DNA of 64,000 nucleotides, taken from Klebsiella spallanzanii (lineage in GTDB: Bacteria > Pseudomonadota > Gammaproteobacteria > Enterobacterales > Enterobacteriaceae). Below, one piece after another: positions 37,901-46,878 of the stretch (positions within the stretch are counted from its first letter, which is position 1; each line of letters begins with the position of its first letter). The stretch lies in assembly GCF_902158555.1 (NCBI RefSeq), contig NZ_CABGGS010000034.1, positions 62,001 to 126,000 of the forward strand, given 5' to 3'. Made by a program: the position numbers and the translations under genes. Under the pieces are notes generated by a model. That model worked only from the letters and a program-made list of their open reading frames with translations. It made no database searches and was not told the DNA's origin.

Positions 37901-38474
37901 GAATACTTTAGAAGACAACCTTAACCAACGCATCAGCGCGCGCATCCGCATCGAACGGGAATCCCGTGGCTGGTCGCTGAGTGAACTGGCCGAACGAGCG
38001 GGGGCATCGCGGGCGATGATCCACAAGATCGAGCGCGGTGAAAGCAGCCCCACGGCGTCAATGCTCGGGCGATTATCCGGCGCATTTGGCATCAGCATGT
38101 CGACGCTGATCGCCAGGGCTGAGATGCAGGAAGGCAAACTACTGCGTTTTGCTAATCAGCCGGTGTGGCACGATCCGCAGAGCCACTATCTGCGCCGTCA
38201 CGTTTCACCGCGCAGTGATTTGCCTATCGACCTGGTGCAGGTTGAGCTTCCCGCCGGAAGCGATATTCCGATGCCTGCGGCGTCTTACGCGCTGGCCAGG
38301 CAGCTTATCTGGCTACAGCAAGGTGAACTGGTGTTTGTCGAAGGCAACACGCGCCACGAGATGCAGGCGGGGGATTGCCTGGAACTGGGGCCACCTAACG
38401 ACTGCCGCTTCATTAACGAAACAACGCAATCTTGCGTTTATCTGGTTGTTCGACTTAATCAATCTGCCTCTTAG
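37899..38474 (+). CDS. SutR-like XRE-cupin regulator
   Basis: The 191-residue protein has an XRE helix-turn-helix (SLSELAERAGASRAMIHKIE, about residues 26-45) close to that of SutR, followed by a cupin-like sensor. It is a paralog of the sutR product at 17593. It lies between mnaT and curA, a place with no such gene in E. coli, and is divergent from mnaT-ydcZ. No Shine-Dalgarno precedes the ATG and the predicted transcription start is at or next to it. It likely represses itself and mnaT. Confidence 0.85.
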   Translation: MNTLEDNLNQRISARIRIERESRGWSLSELAERAGASRAMIHKIERGESSPTASMLGRLSGAFGISMSTLIARAEMQEGKLLRFANQPVWHDPQSHYLRRHVSPRSDLPIDLVQVELPAGSDIPMPAASYALARQLIWLQQGELVFVEGNTRHEMQAGDCLELGPPNDCRFINETTQSCVYLVVRLNQSAS

Positions 38475-38551
38475 ATAGGCTCTTAATGTCAATGCGCGTT
38501 GCCGGGAAAACAGCTAGCCTCAGTACAGACTTGTCAAAAGAGGAGTTTGTT

Positions 38552-39589
38552 ATGGCTTTTAATCTGCAACGCCATCGCCGCTGGCTGTTGGCGTCTCGCC
38601 CGCACGGCGAGCCAACCGGGGAAAACTTCCGCCTGGAAGAGGGCGAGGTCGCATCTCCGGGCCCCGGACAAATACTGCTGCGCACCGTCTTTCTGTCATT
38701 AGATCCCTATATGCGCGGACGCATGAGCGATGCGCCATCTTACTCACCGCCGGTGGCTATTGGCGCGGTGATGGTGGGCGGTACCGTGAGCCGCGTCGTG
38801 ACCTCTCATCATGCTGATTTTCAGCCCGGCGACTGGGTGCTGGGCTACGGCGGCTGGCAGGATTATGAACTTTCTGACGGCAGCGGGCTGGTGAAGTTAG
38901 GCGCTAATCCTGAACATCCTTCCTGGGCGTTAGGTATCCTCGGAATGCCGGGCTTTACCGCCTATATGGGCCTGCTGGATATTGGTCAGCCGAAAGCGGG
39001 TGAAACGCTGGTGGTCGCCGCCGCGACCGGGCCGGTCGGCGCGACGGTCGGGCAGATAGCGAAGCTGAAAGGTTGCCGCACGGTGGGCATTGCCGGCGGC
39101 AGCGAGAAGTGCCGCTATGCGGTTGAAACCTTAGGGTTCGACGTGTGTATCGATCACCGGGCGCCTGATTTTGCCGTCAAGCTGCTCGAAGCCTGCCCGC
39201 AAGGGATCGACATCTATTATGAGAACGTCGGCGGGAAAGTTTTCGATGAAGTTCTGCCGCTGTTAAACACCTCTGCGCGCGTCCCGGTTTGCGGTCTGGT
39301 CAGCGGCTACAACGCCACCGCGCTGCCCGACGGCCCGGATCGTCTGCCGCTGCTGATGGCAACAATCCTGAAAAAGCGCATTCGGATGCAGGCCTTTATT
39401 ATCGGCCAGGATTACGGCCACCGCATTGCGGAGTTCCAGCAGGAGATGGGGCGCTGGGTGCAGGAAGGCAAAATCAAATACCGTGAGCAGGTCGTCGACG
39501 GCCTTGAGCACGCGCCGCAGGCGCTCATCGGCCTGCTGAAGGGCGAGAACTTCGGTAAAGTGGTGGTTCGCGTTTCGCCTGACGAGTAA
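38552..39589 (+). CDS. curA: NADPH-dependent curcumin/alkenal reductase (CurA)
   Basis: The 345 residues equal E. coli CurA and match closely (SRPHGEPTGENFRLEE, GILGMPGFTAYMGLLDIGQPK). It is a zinc-free medium-chain dehydrogenase/reductase with the nucleotide motif AATGPVGATVGQ. E. coli CurA reduces curcumin and related enones with NADPH. GAGGAG seven bases before the ATG at 38552 selects this start over one 22 codons upstream. Confidence 0.94.
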   Translation: MAFNLQRHRRWLLASRPHGEPTGENFRLEEGEVASPGPGQILLRTVFLSLDPYMRGRMSDAPSYSPPVAIGAVMVGGTVSRVVTSHHADFQPGDWVLGYGGWQDYELSDGSGLVKLGANPEHPSWALGILGMPGFTAYMGLLDIGQPKAGETLVVAAATGPVGATVGQIAKLKGCRTVGIAGGSEKCRYAVETLGFDVCIDHRAPDFAVKLLEACPQGIDIYYENVGGKVFDEVLPLLNTSARVPVCGLVSGYNATALPDGPDRLPLLMATILKKRIRMQAFIIGQDYGHRIAEFQQEMGRWVQEGKIKYREQVVDGLEHAPQALIGLLKGENFGKVVVRVSPDE

Positions 39590-39596
39590 CGTATTT

Positions 39597-39622
39597 CCCG
39601 GCGGGCAGTAGTGCCCACCGGG
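39597..39622. terminator. Terminator-like hairpin between curA and rihA
   Basis: CCCGGCGGGC and GCCCACCGGG form a stem with one mismatch between two convergent genes. T-rich tracts are short, so it is a probable shared terminator. Confidence 0.6.
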
Positions 39623-39637
39623 ATTTATGATGACGAT

Positions 39638-40573
39638 TTACGCGTAGAATTCCAGCCGTTCGGCCAGCAGGTCAACAAACGCCTGGCGGTCAACGTCGAG
39701 CATCACCGTAGCATTTGGTTTCTTACCGGTCAGGTTGTAGAAATCGACCACCGTCATCCCTTGAGTGTATTTCCCCTGCGTTTCCACGCCGACCCAACGT
39801 TCAACGGTGGTGAAAATCTCCGGCTTAAGCAGCCAGGCAACGGTGCAGGGATCATGCAGCGGCGCACCGACGAAGCCCCATTTTTCATCCTTATGGTACT
39901 CAAGGAAGAAATCGAGCAGTTCGGCAACGATAGTGGATATCGGGTTGCCGATACGGCGGAAACGCTCAATATCTTCAACATGAATTTGCGCTTTATGGGT
40001 GACGTCTAATCCCGCCATCACGACCGGAATGCCGGACTGGAAAACAATCTCCGCTGCTTCCGGGTCGACGTAGATATTAAATTCGACAGCCGGTTGCCAG
40101 TTACCCAGCACCATCGCGCCGCCCATAATCACAATACGGGCGATTTTGGCATGCAGCTCAGGATGACTGTTAAGCAACAGAGCAACGTTGGTTTGCGGTC
40201 CGGTGGCGACAATAGTGACCGGCTCGGCGCTTTCGCGCAGCGTTTTGGCCATCAGCTCGACGGCGGTACAACGTTGTGCGGCAAAGCCAGGCTCCGGCAG
40301 CGCCGGGCCATCAAGTCCGCTTTCACCATGCACGTTATCGGCGATGATAAGCTCCCGCATCAATGGCTTCAGCGCGCCACCGGCTACCGGAATATCCGAG
40401 CGTTTAAGCAGGGTGAGCATCCGCAGCACGTTGCGCAGCGTTTTGTCCGGCGTCTGGTTTCCGGCGGAAGACGTTACGGCTTTCACATCAAGCTCGGGTG
40501 AAGCGAGGGCAAGAACGAGGGCAATCGCGTCATCATGACCCGGATCGCAATCGATAATCACTGGCAGTGCCAT
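39638..40573 (-). CDS. rihA: Pyrimidine-specific ribonucleoside hydrolase (RihA)
   Basis: RihA hydrolyses cytidine and uridine to base and ribose. The 311 residues match E. coli RihA throughout. The Ca-binding [11 protein letters not shown] motif lies at residues 9-19, and the active-site His occurs in [21 protein letters not shown] precedes the ATG. In E. coli rihA lies elsewhere on the chromosome, so this is a different location. Confidence 0.94.
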   Translation of the reverse strand: MALPVIIDCDPGHDDAIALVLALASPELDVKAVTSSAGNQTPDKTLRNVLRMLTLLKRSDIPVAGGALKPLMRELIIADNVHGESGLDGPALPEPGFAAQRCTAVELMAKTLRESAEPVTIVATGPQTNVALLLNSHPELHAKIARIVIMGGAMVLGNWQPAVEFNIYVDPEAAEIVFQSGIPVVMAGLDVTHKAQIHVEDIERFRRIGNPISTIVAELLDFFLEYHKDEKWGFVGAPLHDPCTVAWLLKPEIFTTVERWVGVETQGKYTQGMTVVDFYNLTGKKPNATVMLDVDRQAFVDLLAERLEFYA

Positions 40574-40861
40574 GGCAGCTCCTTATTGGCGTTATTTTGT
40601 GAGAAGGGTAACGCTATAAAGCGAGATAAACGAGACAGAGCGCAGAATAGTGTGATGGTGTGCACGATTGATCGCGGTGGCGTGAGATTTTACCGACGCA
40701 GTGTTTTATCAACGCGCAATCGCGATTTCGCTATGCGAGGGCGCAAGGAGATGATTCACTCGGCGGTATATAATTCCAGCTAACTAATCCATACGAATTT
40801 TAATGGTTTGCTTTTCCGTTAACGGATTCTTATCCTGATAGAAACTCAAGAGGTTATCGTT

Positions 40862-41161
40862 ATGAAAGATGTTGTAGATAAATGCAGTACCAAAGGTTGC
40901 GCCATTGACGTTGGATCTATCATTGATAATGAAGATTGCGTTTACCATGTGGCTAAAAATTTCCCTTCGCGGGAGGATGCGGAATCAATTGTCGCACTCT
41001 TGCGTGAACGCGCTACCGCCGCTACGCCCGCCAGCGAGCCGCCGCAGGTCGATTACAGCATTGAGGCCGCAGGTGATGAGGTGAAGCTGGACGCTTCTAT
41101 TGCCTTCTCCTGCCAGGCGGAAAAGATTATTTTCGAGTTGTCCTTGAGAAACGTTATTTAA
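40862..41161 (+). CDS. yiiS: YiiS, DUF406 protein
   Basis: The 99 residues equal E. coli YiiS, and the N and C termini (MKDVVDKCSTKGCAID, FSCQAEKIIFELSLR) are nearly the same. The family also includes YfcZ. It is a small cytoplasmic protein of unknown function. AGAGG precedes the ATG. In E. coli yiiS lies far from this region, near uspD. About 290 bases without a clear gene precede it. Confidence 0.92.
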   Translation: MKDVVDKCSTKGCAIDVGSIIDNEDCVYHVAKNFPSREDAESIVALLRERATAATPASEPPQVDYSIEAAGDEVKLDASIAFSCQAEKIIFELSLRNVI

Positions 41162-41185
41162 GACAAACTGCGCGTTTCTGAAATT

Positions 41186-41269
41186 GCCCGGTAGCGGCTA
41201 GCGCCTTACCGGGCCTACGCGCCGGGTTTGACTTTCGTAGGTCGTGCAAGGCGTCAGCCGCCTCCCGGC
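41186..41269. repeat. Pair of REP-type palindromes
   Basis: GCCCGGTAGCGGCTAGCG...CCGGGCCTAC (41186-41218) and GTAGGTCGTGCAAGGCG...CCTCCCGGC (41237-41269) lie in opposite orientation between the convergent yiiS and pqqU, forming a BIME-like pair. Confidence 0.75.
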
Positions 41270-41307
41270 AGAAACGCAGAATTTTGTTGAGGCAGCAAAC
41301 TTACGCG

Positions 41308-43419
41308 TTACTCAAATCGCCATGCCAGATTCAAGCCGATACCGTAATTGCGGCCCGGTGCCGGTTCGTAGTAACGACCGTTGGATTCGTTAACGATAAC
41401 CGAGCCCGCGTAGCGACGGTCAAACAGGTTATCAACGCGGCCAAACAGATCCATATCCATCTTACCATAGCTCCACTTATAGCCAGTCGTCAGGCCGACC
41501 ACCGTCCATGAAGGCGCTTTGGCGGTGTTTTCGTCGTTAGCCATAATATCGCTCATATAGCGAATATCGCTGCCTGCGTACCAGCCTTTTTCGGGCTGAT
41601 AGCCGAAGGACGCGTAGCCCATGTTGCGGGCGATCCCCGGAATACGATTGCCTTTACAACTACTCTCGTCGCAGACGTTAGTGCGATAGGTCGCATCCAG
41701 CCAGGTCCAGGCGGCTTTTAAACGCCAGCTGTCGCCAAACTGCTGATCCAGCCCCAGTTCCATCCCCTGACGACGCGTTTTACCGGCGTTTTTATAGCTG
41801 GTACGTCCGCCGCTGCTGGCGTCGACGACAATCTCATTATCGGTATCGGTCTGGAACAGCGCGGCGGTTAGCAGACCGTTGCCAATACGCGCCTTGCTGC
41901 CAATTTCAACGGTTTCGTTGGTCGATGGTTGCAGGCCAAAGTTCAGGCCACCCTGGTCGCCGGAACGGTAGGAGAGTTCATTAATTGTCGGCGTTTCGAA
42001 GCCGCGACCGGCGGAAACGTAAACATTCCACGCGTCGGTTAACGCATACTTTAAGGAGCCCGCCGGTAACCATTTGTGATAGCTGGCGTCTCCGCTGTCA
42101 TCGCCGTTACCAGGAGTAATGTAGTAATCGTTTGAATCGAACCACACCGAGCTATAGCGAACCCCTGCATCAAGCGAGAGTTTCCCGGTGAGCTGCCACT
42201 GGGTTTGCAGATAGGGATCGATGTTCCACATCAGATTACGTTCATTGCGGCGCAGGTCACCTTTTTCACCGTACTGCGGCGCGCCGTTGCTCATCACAAA
42301 GTTTTCATAACCTTTGCGGCGCTCGCTCATGGTTTCGTAATCAAGACCGGTCGTAAAGGTCACCGGCACCAGCAGCTCGCCGCGATGGGTCCAGCGGGTA
42401 TCAATCCCCTGATAGTGGCGCGTCAGGTCTATCACGCCACCGGCATGAGTTGGTTTGAGCTGCGGGGCGCGGGGAATCGACTGGTACTGCGTGGTTTCAC
42501 GCTCGCCGGCGTACATCATCACGCTCAGATCGTCCTGCTCGCTTAGCTGTCGCTCATAGCGTAAACCGGCCTGAGTCTGTTTAATGGTTTTACGGGTATT
42601 GTATTGATCGCCCCTTGGCGACTGGCGCGGATTATTTTGCCACTCGTCATAGCTCAGGCCACCCGCGTCATTAGCTTTAATATCCACGCTATTAAATAGC
42701 AGGGTCAGCTTGCTAACGTCGTTAATACGCACGCCCAGCTTAGCGTTAGCCAGATTCTTACGTGCGCCGCTGTGGTCGCGAGAGCCGTGGGTGGTGAAGC
42801 GGTTGGTCGAAACGACATAGTCCACATCGCCAGCATGGCTGCCGTCGCCGACCGCGCCGGTCGCCTTCATGCCGTAATGCCAGGTGCCGAAACTACCGTA
42901 ATAGCTGCTGGCTTCAATGGTCGGCGGCTGGCTGCCGGTCTGGCTGGTGGCGTTAATCACTCCGCCGGAGGAGTTTCCGTACAGCGCGGAAAACGGTCCG
43001 CGCAATACTTCGAGTGAGTCGAGGCTGCCAATGTCAATATTCGAGGTTTGCCCCTGACCATCGGGCATAGTGGCCGGAATACCGTCGACGTAAATTCGCA
43101 GCCCGCGTACGCCGTAGGTGGAGCGGGAGCCGAAGCCGCGAATAGAAAGCTGCAGGTCCTGCGCATAGTTTTGTCGGTTCTGTACCTGAAGCCCAGGTAC
43201 CGCGCCCAGCGATTCGGAAAGGTTTACTCGCGGCGCGGCCTGGCGCATCTCATCGCCGTTAACCACGCTGACGGCGGCAGGGGTATCGAGTTCAGAAACC
43301 GCAGATGGTACGGCGGTGACCACCATGGTTTGTTCAGCGGCGATAGCGGTTGGCGCAGTGGAAATAAGCGGCAGAAGCAGGGCGGGGAGTGCGACGGCGC
43401 GCACGGAAAGGATTTTCAT
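41308..43419 (-). CDS. pqqU: TonB-dependent PQQ receptor (PqqU/YncD)
   Basis: PqqU is the outer-membrane receptor that imports pyrroloquinoline quinone. The 703-residue product matches E. coli YncD closely (DTPAAVSVV, RNLMWNIDPYLQTQWQL, C-terminal NYGIGLNLAWRFE with terminal aromatic). After the signal peptide (about 28 residues) a TonB-box-like TMVVTA (31-36) precedes the plug domain. The ATG at 43419 gives the canonical signal. A 7-bp inverted repeat (43449-43466) lies 30 bases upstream. Confidence 0.95.
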   Translation of the reverse strand: MKILSVRAVALPALLLPLISTAPTAIAAEQTMVVTAVPSAVSELDTPAAVSVVNGDEMRQAAPRVNLSESLGAVPGLQVQNRQNYAQDLQLSIRGFGSRSTYGVRGLRIYVDGIPATMPDGQGQTSNIDIGSLDSLEVLRGPFSALYGNSSGGVINATSQTGSQPPTIEASSYYGSFGTWHYGMKATGAVGDGSHAGDVDYVVSTNRFTTHGSRDHSGARKNLANAKLGVRINDVSKLTLLFNSVDIKANDAGGLSYDEWQNNPRQSPRGDQYNTRKTIKQTQAGLRYERQLSEQDDLSVMMYAGERETTQYQSIPRAPQLKPTHAGGVIDLTRHYQGIDTRWTHRGELLVPVTFTTGLDYETMSERRKGYENFVMSNGAPQYGEKGDLRRNERNLMWNIDPYLQTQWQLTGKLSLDAGVRYSSVWFDSNDYYITPGNGDDSGDASYHKWLPAGSLKYALTDAWNVYVSAGRGFETPTINELSYRSGDQGGLNFGLQPSTNETVEIGSKARIGNGLLTAALFQTDTDNEIVVDASSGGRTSYKNAGKTRRQGMELGLDQQFGDSWRLKAAWTWLDATYRTNVCDESSCKGNRIPGIARNMGYASFGYQPEKGWYAGSDIRYMSDIMANDENTAKAPSWTVVGLTTGYKWSYGKMDMDLFGRVDNLFDRRYAGSVIVNESNGRYYEPAPGRNYGIGLNLAWRFE

Positions 43420-43448
43420 CAAAGTTACTCGCAAAACGAACCAAACGG

Positions 43449-43466
43449 AACATATGTATATATGTT
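43449..43466. promoter_or_regulatory. Inverted repeat upstream of pqqU
   Basis: AACATAT-GTAT-ATATGTT is a perfect 7-bp inverted repeat within the presumed pqqU promoter. It looks like a dimeric repressor site; the regulator is not identified. The E. coli neighbour mcbR, a GntR regulator, is missing here. Confidence 0.45.
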
Positions 43467-43576
43467 AACTCTTTTGTAAATTTTTTGAAAAGATTTAACG
43501 GAACTTGAGTTAACAAATAGCAAGAATTGCGTGATCGCCGGGCCACTAAACGCAATTAACTCTCCACATTGCGATA

Positions 43577-43595
43577 AATAATGATTACTATTCGC
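43577..43595. promoter_or_regulatory. Possible Fur box between pqqU and yncE
   Basis: AATAATGATTACTATTCGC matches about 13 of 19 positions of the Fur consensus. E. coli yncE is iron-regulated, which fits, but the match is imperfect. Confidence 0.4.
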
Positions 43596-43680
43596 ATTCC
43601 AAGAGTAGCGCAAAGCAATGATTTTGCGCCACGGAAGCACTGTCGAGCAGGCATATACTGTTTTATCAAAGGGAGTCGTC

Positions 43681-44742
43681 ATGTCATTACGTCATCTGTC
43701 CGCGCCGCGTTTGCGCCGTTCACTGTTGTTAACTTCGTTGCTGCTGGCGGGGAGCTTCAGCGCTCACGCGGCGGAAGAAATGCTGCGCAAGGCCGTTGGC
43801 AAGGGCGCATACGAAATGGCTTATAGCCAGCAGGAGAATGCGTTGTGGGTAGCCACTTCGCAAAGCCGTTCGCTGGATAAAGGCGGCATTGTTTACCGTC
43901 TCGATCCGATGACTCTTGAAGTGACCCAGATTATTCACAACGATCTGAAACCGTTTGGCGCCACTATCAACAATGCAACCCAGACTCTGTGGTTTGGTAA
44001 CACTACCGACAGCACCGTGACGGCTATTGATGCCAAAACCGGCAAAGTGAAAGGGCGCCTGGTGCTGGATCCTCGCGAGCGTAGTGAAACCGTGCGCCCG
44101 CTGGCTCCGCGCGAGCTGGCGGTCAACGAGAAAACCAATACCGTCTATATCACCGGTTTGGGTAAAGAGAGCGTGATCTGGGTGGTGGATGGCGACAAGC
44201 TGACCCTGAAAGACACCATTGCCAACACCGGTGCGATGGCGACGGGGCTGGCGGTAGACGCGGAAGCCAACCGTATCTACACCACCAACGCCGATGGTGA
44301 GTTGCTGACTATCGACAGTAGCAGCAACAAGATCCTGTCGCGCAAAAAGCTGCAGGATGATGGCAAAGAGCACTTCTATCTGAACCTGAGCCTGGACACT
44401 GCGGGTCACCGCGCCTTTATCACCGATGGCAAACAGCCGGAAGTGCTGGTGGTTGACATTCGCGACGGCAAAGTACTGGAGAAAATCGCCGCGCCGGAAT
44501 CTCTGGCCGTGCTGTTTAACCCGACCCGCAATGAAGCTTACGTGACCCACCGTAAAGCCGGTGAAGTGAGCGTGATTGATGGCAAGACCTATAAAGTGGT
44601 CAAAACCTTCAAGACTCCGACTCACCCGAATAGCCTGACGCTTTCCGCAGATGGTAAAACGCTGTACGTCAGCGTGAAGCAGGAGTCGACTCGTCAGAAA
44701 GAAGCAACCCAGCCGGATGACGTTATTCGTATCGCGCTATAA
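43681..44742 (+). CDS. yncE: YncE, periplasmic beta-propeller protein
   Basis: The 353 residues equal E. coli YncE. A signal peptide ends near residue 30 (SAHA|AEEML). The mature part is a seven-bladed beta-propeller made of YVTN-like repeats (VTAIDAKTGKVKGRL, TLSADGKTLYVSV). E. coli YncE binds single-stranded DNA in vitro and is induced by iron limitation. It is divergent from pqqU, as in E. coli. The ATG at 43681 matches the E. coli start. Confidence 0.95.
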   Translation: MSLRHLSAPRLRRSLLLTSLLLAGSFSAHAAEEMLRKAVGKGAYEMAYSQQENALWVATSQSRSLDKGGIVYRLDPMTLEVTQIIHNDLKPFGATINNATQTLWFGNTTDSTVTAIDAKTGKVKGRLVLDPRERSETVRPLAPRELAVNEKTNTVYITGLGKESVIWVVDGDKLTLKDTIANTGAMATGLAVDAEANRIYTTNADGELLTIDSSSNKILSRKKLQDDGKEHFYLNLSLDTAGHRAFITDGKQPEVLVVDIRDGKVLEKIAAPESLAVLFNPTRNEAYVTHRKAGEVSVIDGKTYKVVKTFKTPTHPNSLTLSADGKTLYVSVKQESTRQKEATQPDDVIRIAL

Positions 44743-44748
44743 TCTTCT

Positions 44749-44770
44749 CAGGAGGGGGCAACCCCTCCTG
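44749..44770 (+). terminator. Hairpin after yncE
   Basis: CAGGAGGGG-GCAA-CCCCTCCTG has a perfect 9-bp stem closed by a GNRA loop, directly after the yncE stop. The U-tract is poor. Confidence 0.65.
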
Positions 44771-44882
44771 CTTGCCTGTATCACCCTCTGTTACAAACAC
44801 TTATTAGCCGGATAAATGTAATGGCTATACACTTAAGACTTTCCTGCATTAGCGGGACGGTGGCATTAATCCTGGAGAAAAG

Positions 44883-45104
44883 ATGAAAAAATCATTAATG
44901 GTCGTGTGTGCTGGCGCGATGCTGGCTCTTCTGGCGGGCTGTAGCTCGAACTATGTGATGACGACGAAAAGTGGGCAAACCATTGTGACGCAGGGCAAGC
45001 CGAAGCTGGATAAAGATACCGGCATGACCAGCTATACCGATGAGTCAGGCAACCAGCGCCAGATCAACAGCAGCGATGTCGCTCAACTGGTGGAAGACAA
45101 CTAA
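44883..45104 (+). CDS. YgdI/YgdR-family lipoprotein (DUF903)
   Basis: The 73-residue product has a lipoprotein signal with Cys20 (LLAGC) and the DUF903 core YVMTTKSGQTIVTQGKP, DTGMTSYTDESGN, QINSSDV. It is a paralog of E. coli YgdI and YgdR, whose function is unknown. GGAG precedes the ATG. An 11-bp stem terminator follows and faces ansP. Confidence 0.88.
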   Translation: MKKSLMVVCAGAMLALLAGCSSNYVMTTKSGQTIVTQGKPKLDKDTGMTSYTDESGNQRQINSSDVAQLVEDN

Positions 45105-45115
45105 GGGTTGTCATC

Positions 45116-45141
45116 GCGGTTTGCCCGCTGGGGCAAACCGC
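45116..45141. terminator. Bidirectional terminator between lipoprotein gene and ansP
   Basis: GCGGTTTGCCC and GGGCAAACCGC form a perfect 11-bp stem with a 4-base loop between convergent genes. Long U-tracts are absent on both sides. Confidence 0.7.
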
Positions 45142-45149
45142 AAAGTGAT

Positions 45150-46640
45150 TTACAGCTGTTTTTCGATATTCGGCGCGGTGCTATGAATATCATGCACGCG
45201 TTTACGCACGCCAAACCAGCCGGCTACCAGCAGCACGGCAATCAGCGGAATCGAACCGATGGTATAAGTGCCATTGGGATAGTCGAAAGCCATTAACACC
45301 AGCACGCTCAGCAGGAACAGCAGAGTCAGCCACGACGTGAATGGCGCGCCCGGCATCTTGAAGCTGACGTCCGCCGCTTTCCCTTCCTTGATGGCCTTAC
45401 GCAGGCGCATCTGGCACACCACGATAAAGCCCCACGAAGCGATAATCCCCAGCGAAGCAACGTTCAGGACAATCTCGAATACCTGCGAAGGTACCAGATA
45501 GTTAAGGAATACTCCGACCACATACACTGCCAGCGTCGCCAGAATCCCGGCATAGGGCACGTGATGACGGCTCATTTTCGACATAAACTTTGGTGCGGAA
45601 CCGCCCATCGACATGGAGCGCAGAATACGCCCGGTGCAGTAGAGCCCGGAGTTAAGGCTGGAGAGCGCGGCGGTTAACACCACAATATTCATCATGCTGC
45701 CGATATACGGTACGCCCAGCTTCGAGAAGAAGGTAACGAACGGACTCTGACCTGCCTGATAGGCATTCCACGGCAGCAGCAGAACCAGCAGCAGCACCGA
45801 GCCCACATAGAACAGGCCGATACGCCAGATAACGCTGTTAATCGCGCGCGGCACCATGGTCTGCGGGTCTTTACACTCGCCTGCGGCGGTACCAACCAGT
45901 TCGATAGAGGCGAAGGCGAAGACTACGCCCTGCACCAGCACCAGCGCGGGCAACAGGCCATGAGGGAACAGACCGCCGTTGTCGGTAATCAGGTGGAAAC
46001 CGGTGGTATTGCCGTCCAGCGGCTTGCCGCTGCCGAGGAAAATCGTCCCCACCACCAGAAACGCCACGATCGCCAGTACTTTTATCAGCGCGAACCAGAA
46101 CTCCATCTCGGCGAACCATTTTACGCCAATCATGTTCATGGTACCGACAATCGCCAGCGCGCCGAGGGCAAAGACCCACTGCGGAACGTCGCCAAACGCG
46201 CCCCAGTAGTGCATATACAGCGCGACGGCAGTGATATCGACAATCCCGGTCATCGCCCAGTTGATAAAGTACATCCAGCCCGCGACATAGGCCGCTTTTT
46301 CGCCGAGGAATTCACGAGCGTAGGAGACGAAGCTACCGCTGGAAGGGCGGTGAAGCACCAGTTCGCCCAGCGCGCGTAAAATAAAGAACGAAAAGAGGCC
46401 GCAGACCAGATAAACCAGCGCCAGGGCAGGCCCGGCCATCTGTAAGCGCGCGCCCGCGCCGAGGAACAAACCGGTACCGATGGCGCCGCCGATGGCTATC
46501 ATCTGCACCTGACGATTGCCCATCGCTTTGTGATAGCCGGACTCCTGCGAGTTTAGCCAGTGGCGCTTTGCAGCATGCTGCTCCGCCACGCTAGAGTGTT
46601 TCGTATTCATTGATGTCGCTATTTTCCTGTCAATGTCCAT
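45150..46640 (-). CDS. ansP: L-asparagine permease (AnsP)
   Basis: AnsP is a twelve-helix amino acid/proton symporter of the APC superfamily. The 496 residues match E. coli AnsP (499) closely (GNRQVQMIAIGGAIGTGLFLG, LHRPSSGSFVSYAREFLGEK). The start is uncertain: the ATG at 46640 has no ribosome site, and the ATG at 46610 has AGGA about 14 bases upstream. It follows yncE and the lipoprotein gene in convergent orientation, close to the E. coli order. Confidence 0.94.
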   Translation of the reverse strand: MDIDRKIATSMNTKHSSVAEQHAAKRHWLNSQESGYHKAMGNRQVQMIAIGGAIGTGLFLGAGARLQMAGPALALVYLVCGLFSFFILRALGELVLHRPSSGSFVSYAREFLGEKAAYVAGWMYFINWAMTGIVDITAVALYMHYWGAFGDVPQWVFALGALAIVGTMNMIGVKWFAEMEFWFALIKVLAIVAFLVVGTIFLGSGKPLDGNTTGFHLITDNGGLFPHGLLPALVLVQGVVFAFASIELVGTAAGECKDPQTMVPRAINSVIWRIGLFYVGSVLLLVLLLPWNAYQAGQSPFVTFFSKLGVPYIGSMMNIVVLTAALSSLNSGLYCTGRILRSMSMGGSAPKFMSKMSRHHVPYAGILATLAVYVVGVFLNYLVPSQVFEIVLNVASLGIIASWGFIVVCQMRLRKAIKEGKAADVSFKMPGAPFTSWLTLLFLLSVLVLMAFDYPNGTYTIGSIPLIAVLLVAGWFGVRKRVHDIHSTAPNIEKQL

Positions 46641-46878
46641 GAGTGGTTCGTCATGCCGGTTCTCCCATCATTCTGATGAATGAGATAAACGGGCATGGCG
46701 GAGAATCCTACACGTATCGCAAAATGGACGCACGTAAAACATTAGTGGACAGCACTTGCTTAAATATCAATGAGATCGGTTGATTTATGGCGCAGAATAA
46801 TAACCAAAGAATTTTGCTCATTATTTTTACCGTTATTACGCTATGATCCTCAGCCCGCGTTTCGCCCGAGAGACAACG

